Below are positions 1 through 4,320 of a stretch of 7,873 nt of DNA, piece by piece. The DNA is from Collinsella sp. GTDB lineage: Bacteria; Actinomycetota; Coriobacteriia; Coriobacteriales; Coriobacteriaceae. The position numbers and the translations under genes were made by a program. The stretch's first letter is position 1. The number at the start of each line of letters is the position of its first letter. A model generated the notes under the pieces. That model searched no databases and was not told the origin of the DNA. It saw only the letters and a program-made list of their open reading frames with translations. The DNA lies in the NCBI GenBank assembly GCA_019414465.1, contig DXLY01000008.1, forward strand, positions 1 to 7,873, read 5' to 3'.

Positions 1-1
1 A

Positions 2-29
2 CAAAAAACGCGGTTCGTTAGAACCGCGT
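2..29 (-). terminator. Rho-independent terminator beyond the partial tRNA-Gly copy
   Basis: On the minus strand, CGCGGTTC and GAACCGCG form an 8 bp perfect stem (9 bp with the flanking A-T pair) around a TAAC loop. A TTTTTTGT tail follows directly. The form is canonical and points towards position 1. It lies just beyond a 17 nt copy of the tRNA-Gly 3' end, so it looks like the terminator of a former second tRNA copy or the final terminator of the tRNA-Gly unit. Confidence 0.85.
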
Positions 30-36
30 AAGATAG

Positions 37-54
37 TTGGAGCGGACAACGGGG
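37..54 (-). repeat. Partial duplicate of the tRNA-Gly 3' end
   Basis: The 18 bases TTGGAGCGGACAACGGGG recur exactly at 224-241, where they form the CCA tail, acceptor 3' strand and start of the T-stem of the intact tRNA-Gly. Here the rest of the tRNA is missing: no anticodon arm or D-arm follows. A terminator lies directly downstream at 2-29, copying the order seen after the full tRNA. Either a decayed tandem tRNA copy or an attachment-site-like scar of integration into the tRNA 3' end would give this; the sequence alone does not decide. Confidence 0.75.
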
Positions 55-185
55 CGTCCGCGTATCCGCTTCGCGGATCCGCACCGGCTTCGGCCGCCTG
101 CCGGCGTCCTCGCCAGCTCGCTACAAACGCTCCGCGTTTGCTTAACGCTCGCTCCCTCTCGGGTTCGAGCCCATGCGCCGGGTAC
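55..185. other. GC-rich hairpin-dense spacer beside tRNA-Gly
   Basis: I find no credible gene here. Three small perfect hairpins lie in a row: ATCCGC/GCGGAT around TTC (64-78), CGGC/GCCG around TTCG (85-96) and CAAACGC/GCGTTTG around TCC (124-140). At 161-172 the sequence GGGTTCGAGCCC matches a tRNA T-arm, but read on the plus strand, opposite to tRNA-Gly. The segment is bounded by the partial tRNA copy on one side and the tRNA-Gly terminator on the other. It may be a tRNA-linked repeat or a remnant of a small insertion. Confidence 0.5.
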
Positions 186-216
186 GAAAAAGCCCGGCTA
201 CCGTAGTAGTCGGGCT
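186..216 (-). terminator. Rho-independent terminator of tRNA-Gly
   Basis: On the minus strand AGCCCG and CGGGCT pair, continued by CTAC/GTAG after one mismatch, around a TACG loop. A TTTTTCG tail follows the stem. It begins 8 bases after the encoded CCA end of tRNA-Gly, as expected for a single-gene tRNA transcript. Confidence 0.85.
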
Positions 217-224
217 GTTACGTT

Positions 225-300
225 TGGAGCGGACAACGGGGCTCGAACCCGCGACCCCAACCTTGGCAAGGTTGTGCTCTACCAACTGAGCCATGTCCGC
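225..300 (-). tRNA. tRNA-Gly (anticodon GCC)
   Basis: A 76 nt cloverleaf including an encoded CCA (complement of 225-227). The acceptor stem GCGGACA pairs with TGTCCGC, and the discriminator base is T (U). The D-arm is GCTC-AGTTGGTAGA-GCAC. The anticodon arm is CAACC-TTGCCAA-GGTTG with anticodon GCC (complement of 265-267), which reads GGC and GGU. The T-arm contains GGGTTCGAGCCC. It has its own promoter and terminator, and it follows the STAS-ATPase gene in the same direction. Confidence 0.97.
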
Positions 301-312
301 TTGCGGGTTATT

Positions 313-358
313 AATTTACGCGAGTTGTCCAAAAGACGCAAGTACTTTTTTCAAAAAA
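313..358 (-). promoter_or_regulatory. tRNA-Gly promoter with T6/A6 upstream block
   Basis: On the minus strand: -35 TTGCGT (complement of 336-341), a 17 nt spacer, and -10 TAAATT (complement of 313-318). The predicted start near position 306 leaves a leader of only a few bases before the tRNA 5' end at 300. Just upstream of the -35 lies TTTTTTGAAAAAAGTACTT (346-358 and flank), an AT block suited to binding the RNA polymerase alpha subunit. Nearly the same block precedes the tRNA-Leu promoter, which supports both calls. Confidence 0.65.
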
Positions 359-405
359 CTTGTCTGCCGCATGTTCTTAGTAGCTAAACGCGCTAAAGCG
401 ATTGG

Positions 406-1152
406 CTAGGCACACGATTCCAGCGCTCCGCTAAACAGCTTCACCATCTGCACGCGCGTGCCGGCGCCGTCCGTACGACGAGCAACCTCCACGTTATCGA
501 CGAGCATACGCATAAGCTTGATACCACGGCCGCGCTCCTCTGATGCGACCGGTTCGCTCGTTTCATCGATAGAATAGCCGGCACCTCGATCAAGCACCTC
601 AACCACAACGCGATCGCCATAGGCCTGAACCGTCAGGACGCACCCGATACCGCCCGCATGGTCATAGGCATTACCCAGCGCCTCCCCCGACGCCAATGCG
701 ACATCGTAGCGCTCGTCACGGCGCAACGGAAGCGATTCAAGGAGTTCGGCGATGCGATGTCGGTAGTATGGAAGATTCTCGATACCCTGACGGACCTCGA
801 CGCTCTTACTCCAGCGAGGCAGCTCCCCCACCGGAATGGCGGGAATAGACTCCCGTGCCGACCCCGCGACATGAAGGATATCGACAAGCCGAGCAATCTC
901 CAAAAAGCGAACAACTTCACCCGATGCATTGACGAGCGAAAGCAGGCCTTCTCGCCTCATGAGCTCACGAGCGCGCGTAAGCAGGAATGCCAAGCCCGTC
1001 GAATCGATAAAGCTAACAGCCTGACAGTTGATGACGACACGACGCACGCCGCGGCCAATCAAAGCATCCAACCGCCGACGCAGCGCAGGCACCGTGGCGA
1101 TGTCGATATCGCCTGGTGGCGTCAAAACCGCTATGTCATTCCACTCATTCAT
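406..1152 (-). CDS. STAS anti-anti-sigma domain fused to HATPase anti-sigma kinase domain
   Basis: A two-domain protein of 248 aa from the ATG at 1152. Residues 1-100 form a STAS domain with the motif IDSTGL; Ser51 there is the expected phosphorylated serine of SpoIIAA/RsbV-type proteins. Residues 120-245 form an RsbW/SpoIIAB-type GHKL ATPase: N-box EALGNAYDHA (Glu157, Asn161, His165), G1 box DRGAG (188-192), G2 box GRGIKLM (208-214). Usually these are two separate proteins, in which the ATPase binds a sigma factor or phosphorylates the STAS partner; here both are in one chain. It lies directly downstream of a PP2C phosphatase that is the natural enzyme to dephosphorylate Ser51. Start choice: the STAS fold begins soon after ATG 1152; GGGGA sits 11 bases upstream, slightly far. 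A TTG at 1170 would add six residues. The frame is open back to the stop codon of the upstream gene. No clear terminator follows. Confidence 0.88.
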   Translation of the reverse strand: MNEWNDIAVLTPPGDIDIATVPALRRRLDALIGRGVRRVVINCQAVSFIDSTGLAFLLTRARELMRREGLLSLVNASGEVVRFLEIARLVDILHVAGSARESIPAIPVGELPRWSKSVEVRQGIENLPYYRHRIAELLESLPLRRDERYDVALASGEALGNAYDHAGGIGCVLTVQAYGDRVVVEVLDRGAGYSIDETSEPVASEERGRGIKLMRMLVDNVEVARRTDGAGTRVQMVKLFSGALESCA

Positions 1153-1230
1153 ACGACCATGATTCCCCAAAAAAGCCCACTCGATGCATTCGTTTCCCCA
1201 ACCGTACGGATTCAGCCCGCCCAGCGTCGT

Positions 1231-3576
1231 CTATGAACGACCCCGTAAAAACTCAAGGGAAACCAGCGCAATGTCATCGTCCAGCGCCGACTCGGTAAAG
1301 CGGTCAAGCTCTCCCAAGACCTTACCGCAGATTCCCGATACACCCTCACCCGAGACAGAGAGCAAAAGGTCACGAAGGCGCTGCTCGCCAAAGAAAGCAC
1401 CCGAGCGATCACGTGCTTCGATTGCTCCGTCGGTATACATGAATAGCATGTCACCAGGAGCGAACGTAAACACGCCTGTCTCGTACACCATGCTCTCAAA
1501 GGCACCGATCACGCCCGATTGGCACCCAAGGAGCTCCACTTCTCCCCCTCGGGTTTCTCCGCCGCCAAGCGGCGTCGACGACGGTCTAATGACCATAGTG
1601 GGAGGATGTCCCGCAGAGCAGTAGGTAGCGCGACCCGCTTTAAGATCAATCTTGGCGATAAACGCCGTCACGAACGTCTCGACCCTCGAAAAGCCCATGA
1701 GCATGCTATTGAGCGAGCGGGCCATACGGGCGGGCCCAGCACCCTCCCAGGCATAGGCCGTCAGCGCCGTCTTGACGAGCGCTGACATCGACGCCGCCTC
1801 GATTCCTTTGCCGGATACATCGCCCAAAATCATAACGGCGCAATCGTCGGGAAGACGGACAAGAGTATAGAAGTCGCCGCCAACCAACGCCGAATTCGTG
1901 GCCGAAAGGTATACCGAATCGGTCGCGATACCCGGAACGTCACCAAGCGAATTTCTCATGCCAATCTGGAGGGTCTGAGCGATATGGCGCTCCTCGCGCT
2001 TTTGAGATTCGCCCTCGTAGATCAGTTCAAAGTCATGCGCCAAGTGCACCAAGTAGTCATATTCAAGGTCATCAATCGGCTCTTGACTACCGTCACGAAG
2101 CAGAAGCGCGCGCGTCGTCGGGCCTTTCGCAACAGAAGCAGGAACGATCGCGTCGTTGCTGTGTTTGCCATCACCCTCAGAGCGCGGGCGCCCCGCCTCG
2201 ATGCCGGTGTCGACGTAGAGACCCTGGCAAGGCAGACCATGCGCCCTAAGCCAGCCTCCCATAGGCATCGATTCGTCAACGCGAGTTATACGGACGTGTT
2301 TAAGATCCTCGGCACTCGTGCCGCCCAAAACAGACGCCTCAAAGCCATCAGAGCCAACCCCCAAACGTGCCGCTGGCGCCGTCGTGGAAAAGAAAAGTTT
2401 CTCGGGATCGTCCGGCAAAGCAACGCGACTGCCGCCTTCAAAATCTATGACATAGGAGCCCAGACTGGCGTCATACTCAACAGGGCAAAAATGACAGTTG
2501 AGCATATTGCAAATCTCGGACGATATAGCCTGGGTAGCCGCGGCGGAATCGTCTAGAAAGGTAAACAACTCATCACGTAAGACATTGAGCGAGCGGCCAA
2601 GCTCGGCCGTGCGACGAGAGCGAAGGCTCGATGCCATGCCGACCAGCTGGATAGACAGGTAATCGCAAATGACCTCGAGTACATTAACGTCATAGGCGAG
2701 CGGTGCCTGAGGGCGCTTCCAACCAACTTCCAGCACGCCAAGGATCTGCGTACCGTAAAAAACGGGAAGACAGATCTCGCTGCGGTACGGAGGCATATCC
2801 TGCACGCGCAACAGGTGCTTAGAACGATTGTCCAGGTCCATGAACATACCGGAGGCAGCCCTATCACCCTCAAGGTCCTGTTGAATCGACAAGCGACAGG
2901 CACGCGACTCGCGAAGAACATACGTCGGAATGCCAGCGCCATACGGCAAAAACTCGGGCAGGTAGCTGTCGTGCAGCTCCTTGGAGACACCGCGAAGCTT
3001 AAAACCGCCGCTCTCAGAAAAATAGATAGCGGCACCCGAAGCATCGAGCGTTCCTACAAGCTGGTTCAAAACGATATCTAACAAACTGGGCAGCTCATCG
3101 GAGCCCACCGTGCTCATAATGACCGACAATGTACCCGAGAGACGCTTATTCGCCACTCTAAGCTCCGAAAGCGCACGCTTGAGCTGACGGTCGTGCGAAT
3201 ACTGTTCTTCGATGCTATGGAGTGCCACCAGAACGCGCGGCGCACGGCGGCCAAAGATTCGAGGCGGCGTAACCGAGCCGGCACAAACCAGGACGGGAAT
3301 AAACGATCCGTCACTTAACTTGAGCATCAACTCGCTCTTTGTTCCATTGGTCTCAAAAGGAAGCCGATGCTCTGTCGCGCGTTCAAAAGCCGACGAGTAC
3401 AAGAGGTCTTTAACGTCCCCGTTGATCACATCGGAACGCTCCTCGCACATCAAGTCGAGCAAGCGATTATTTACATGCAAAATGGTTCCGTCGAGCTCGC
3501 AGATAATGACAGCATCGCTCGTGATCTCGACCAATTGGGCAACGTCCGCCCACTCATTGCGCTCAAGCGTTTCCAT
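1231..3576 (-). CDS. PAS-GAF sensor PP2C (SpoIIE/RsbU-family) serine phosphatase
   Basis: A cytoplasmic protein of 781 aa with no signal peptide or membrane segment. Order: PAS domain (about 6-120, with the ELDGTILHVN stretch), a charged linker likely to be coiled-coil (about 122-150), a GAF domain (about 160-315), a second, more divergent GAF-like or linker region (about 325-520), then a PP2C-type SpoIIE phosphatase domain (about 530-778). The metal-binding and catalytic motifs are intact: VGGDFY (565-570), LGDVSGKG (584-591), SAGHPP (654-659), YTDGAIEA (714-721) and DDD (766-768). Such proteins sense a signal through PAS/GAF and dephosphorylate a STAS protein, releasing a sigma factor or other partner. 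The STAS-ATPase fusion encoded 78 bases downstream is the obvious substrate. The ligand cannot be read from sequence. The start is set at ATG 3576 because GGTGAGG lies 6 bases upstream; a GTG at 3588 lies inside that ribosome site. There is no room for a promoter between the tRNA-Leu terminator and the start. Confidence 0.9.
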   Translation of the reverse strand: METLERNEWADVAQLVEITSDAVIICELDGTILHVNNRLLDLMCEERSDVINGDVKDLLYSSAFERATEHRLPFETNGTKSELMLKLSDGSFIPVLVCAGSVTPPRIFGRRAPRVLVALHSIEEQYSHDRQLKRALSELRVANKRLSGTLSVIMSTVGSDELPSLLDIVLNQLVGTLDASGAAIYFSESGGFKLRGVSKELHDSYLPEFLPYGAGIPTYVLRESRACRLSIQQDLEGDRAASGMFMDLDNRSKHLLRVQDMPPYRSEICLPVFYGTQILGVLEVGWKRPQAPLAYDVNVLEVICDYLSIQLVGMASSLRSRRTAELGRSLNVLRDELFTFLDDSAAATQAISSEICNMLNCHFCPVEYDASLGSYVIDFEGGSRVALPDDPEKLFFSTTAPAARLGVGSDGFEASVLGGTSAEDLKHVRITRVDESMPMGGWLRAHGLPCQGLYVDTGIEAGRPRSEGDGKHSNDAIVPASVAKGPTTRALLLRDGSQEPIDDLEYDYLVHLAHDFELIYEGESQKREERHIAQTLQIGMRNSLGDVPGIATDSVYLSATNSALVGGDFYTLVRLPDDCAVMILGDVSGKGIEAASMSALVKTALTAYAWEGAGPARMARSLNSMLMGFSRVETFVTAFIAKIDLKAGRATYCSAGHPPTMVIRPSSTPLGGGETRGGEVELLGCQSGVIGAFESMVYETGVFTFAPGDMLFMYTDGAIEARDRSGAFFGEQRLRDLLLSVSGEGVSGICGKVLGELDRFTESALDDDIALVSLEFLRGRS

Positions 3577-3582
3577 CGTGAA

Positions 3583-3589
3583 CCTCACC
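3583..3589 (-). promoter_or_regulatory. Ribosome binding site of the phosphatase gene
   Basis: GGTGAGG on the minus strand, 6 bases before ATG 3576. It overlaps the alternative GTG codon at 3588 and so argues for the ATG. It sits only about 11 bases past the end of the tRNA-Leu terminator. Confidence 0.7.
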
Positions 3590-3600
3590 GTCTATCGGTA

Positions 3601-3624
3601 ACAAAAAAGCCTCCGAAGAGGCTT
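3601..3624 (-). terminator. Rho-independent terminator of tRNA-Leu
   Basis: On the minus strand AAGCCTC-TTCG-GAGGCTT forms a 7 bp stem with a UUCG-type tetraloop, followed by the T-run TTTTTTGT. It starts 11 bases after the encoded CCA end of tRNA-Leu. The phosphatase ribosome site begins about 11 bases beyond it. Confidence 0.85.
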
Positions 3625-3635
3625 CTCAAATGCGA

Positions 3636-3725
3636 TGGTGTCGGAGGCGGGACTTGAACCCGCATGACCAAAAAGCGGTCACTAGCACCTCAAGCTAGCG
3701 CGTCTGCCAATTCCGCCACTCCGAC
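3636..3725 (-). tRNA. tRNA-Leu (anticodon GAG)
   Basis: A class II tRNA of 90 nt including an encoded CCA (complement of 3636-3638), discriminator A. The acceptor stem GTCGGAG pairs with CTCCGAC. The anticodon arm is CTAGC-TTGAGGT-GCTAG with anticodon GAG (complement of 3689-3691), which reads CUC and CUU. The long variable arm GACC-GCTTTTT-GGTC is typical of leucine tRNAs. The T-arm is GCGGGTTCAAGTCCCGC. It has its own promoter near 3783-3812 and terminator at 3601-3624. Confidence 0.97.
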
Positions 3726-3742
3726 ATGCTATGTTGTTGATT

Positions 3743-3775
3743 CGCGGTTCGCTTTGTTGAACCCGCGCGTTCAAC
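3743..3775 (-). other. Two mutually exclusive hairpins in the tRNA-Leu leader
   Basis: Between the predicted start (about 3776) and the tRNA 5' end (3725) lie about 50 bases holding overlapping hairpins. One pairs 3756-3762 with 3769-3775 (GTTGAAC/GTTCAAC, perfect 7 bp). The other pairs 3743-3750 (CGCGGTTC) with 3759-3767, with one bulged base. They share 3759-3762 and cannot form together. The second resembles the terminator stem at 9-28 but has no T-run. It may only be processed leader, or a remnant terminator of a lost upstream tRNA. Confidence 0.45.
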
Positions 3776-3782
3776 GAGGAAG

Positions 3783-3829
3783 ATAATAACCTATGTTTCG
3801 AGAACTGCGCAAGCACTTTTTTGAAAAAA
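3783..3829 (-). promoter_or_regulatory. tRNA-Leu promoter with T6/A6 upstream block
   Basis: On the minus strand: -35 TTGCGC (complement of 3807-3812) and -10 TATTAT (complement of 3783-3788, spacer 18) or TTATTA (complement of 3784-3789, spacer 17). Upstream lies TTTTTTCAAAAAAGTGCTT, matching the block before the tRNA-Gly promoter except at the central base and a few flanking positions. The predicted start is near 3776, giving a leader of about 50 bases. Confidence 0.65.
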
Positions 3830-3874
3830 GTTTACGAATTTGTAAATGCGCAGGTAGACTGACCTGTTCGGGCA

Positions 3875-3989
3875 GGAATGAGGTTGCTTTCCAACGCGTC
3901 CTCGGGCATGCGGCATTATTTTGATCCGCGCTTCGCGCTACAAAATAATGCCGCCCCCTGCGGAATGCGTTGGAAAGCAACCTCATTCC
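3875..3989. repeat. Long structured palindrome A with conserved internal loop
   Basis: The arms 3875-3897 and 3967-3989 are perfect reverse complements (23 bp). After one A/G mismatch, 3870-3873 pairs with 3991-3994. A 12 x 12 nt internal loop follows: GTCCTCGGGCAT (3898-3909) facing CCCCTGCGGAAT (3955-3966). Then comes a perfect 14 bp inner stem (3910-3923 with 3941-3954) and a 17 nt apex with a small CGCG/CGCG hairpin. The loop sequences recur in palindrome B (4177-4304) although the stems differ completely. There is no T-run after either end, so this is not a standard terminator. It could be a structured RNA, a folded-DNA element or a repeat family member; its function is unknown to me. 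Confidence 0.8.
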
Positions 3990-3990
3990 G

Positions 3991-4014
3991 GCCCTAGGAG
4001 TATGTACTCCGGGC
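3991..4014. other. Small palindromic hairpin next to palindrome A
   Basis: GGAGTA (3997-4002) and TACTCC (4005-4010) pair around TG, and GCCC (3991-3994) can pair with GGGC (4011-4014) past a two-base bulge. GCCC is also a candidate partner for the outer extension of palindrome A, so the two structures compete. No T-run follows on either strand. Confidence 0.5.
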
Positions 4015-4054
4015 ACAGTTCTCAAATATGTTCTGGGGCTGATATAAATTTAGT

Positions 4055-4073
4055 GGCTCGGCTTTGCCGAGCC
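4055..4073 (-). terminator. Candidate terminator downstream of oppF
   Basis: GGCTCGGC (4055-4062) and GCCGAGCC (4066-4073) form a perfect 8 bp GC-rich stem with a 3-base loop. On the minus strand it is followed by ACTAAATTTATATC, AT-rich but without a solid T-run. AT-rich flanks on both sides would suit weak bidirectional termination. It is the best terminator candidate I see for the opp operon, but the case is weak. Confidence 0.4.
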
Positions 4074-4083
4074 CTTATATAAG

Positions 4084-4109
4084 GAGGCCTGAGCTTTTGC
4101 TCCGGCCTC
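4084..4109. other. GC-rich hairpin downstream of oppF
   Basis: GAGGCC (4084-4089) pairs with GGCCTC (4104-4109), and after a T/C mismatch GAGC (4091-4094) pairs with GCTC (4099-4102) around TTTT. It sits 10 bases from the 4055-4073 hairpin, separated by the palindrome TTATATAA. It may be part of a tandem hairpin terminator of the opp transcript. Confidence 0.5.
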
Positions 4110-4150
4110 ACTAACTATCCCATTAGATTAAGTGAGCGATCAAGGAATCG

Positions 4151-4159
4151 CCCCCCCCC
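4151..4159. repeat. Run of nine C
   Basis: A homopolymer of nine C (G on the minus strand) in the oppF downstream region, next to the inverted repeat copy at 4137-4149. It is intergenic, so length changes would not shift a reading frame. It may be prone to slippage or to sequencing error. Confidence 0.9.
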
Positions 4160-4176
4160 TGCATCGGTAACACAGA

Positions 4177-4304
4177 GCCCGTGCTGGACTTAGTTTTCAG
4201 AACATTCCGCAGACCAGGAAACCCCCTTATCCACAGCTCCGAAGGAGCAGGATAAGGGGGTTTCCATGGTCGAGGACGTTCTGAAAACTAAGTCCAGCAC
4301 GGGC
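4177..4304. repeat. Long structured palindrome B with conserved internal loop
   Basis: The arms 4177-4203 and 4278-4304 are perfect reverse complements (27 bp). The internal loop is ATTCCGCAGACCA (4204-4216) facing ATGGTCGAGGAC (4266-4277), part of which, GACCA/TGGTC, can extend the inner stem past one bulged A. The inner stem 4217-4232 with 4250-4265 is a perfect 16 bp. The apex is 17 nt with GCTCC-GAA-GGAGC. Read on the minus strand, the loop matches palindrome A: GTCCTCG..CAT and CTGCGGAAT. It begins 16 bases beyond the oppF stop codon, so it would lie in the opp transcript's 3' region if transcription continues. No T-run follows. Confidence 0.8.
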
Positions 4305-4320
4305 CCGGACAAACAGCCGA

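Noticed and set aside
106..112. A GTCCTCG match that might mark a third copy of the palindrome loop
   Set aside because: The facing CTGCGGAAT strand and the paired arms are missing, so a seven-base match in GC-rich DNA means little.
37..387. Plus-strand open frame of 116 codons over the tRNA-Gly region
   Set aside because: It reads through the antisense of tRNA-Gly and its terminator; the NGARTRDPNLGK...YQLSHV stretch is the familiar false translation of a tRNA complement.
361..405. Terminator after the STAS-ATPase gene
   Set aside because: Only a 4 bp CGCT/AGCG stem with a two-base loop is present, with no T-run.
3771..4025. Minus-strand open frame of 84 codons through palindrome A
   Set aside because: It overlaps the tRNA-Leu promoter and both arms of the palindrome, has no convincing ribosome site and resembles no family.
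3875..4304. Palindromes as integron attC sites or as a CRISPR array
   Set aside because: The outer ends lack the GTT/AAC core pair in the right places, there is no integrase nearby, and there are no regularly spaced direct repeats.
3875..4304. Palindromes as 6S RNA
   Set aside because: A stem-bubble-stem layout is shared, but the stems are perfect and long, the span is too short, and two copies lie side by side.
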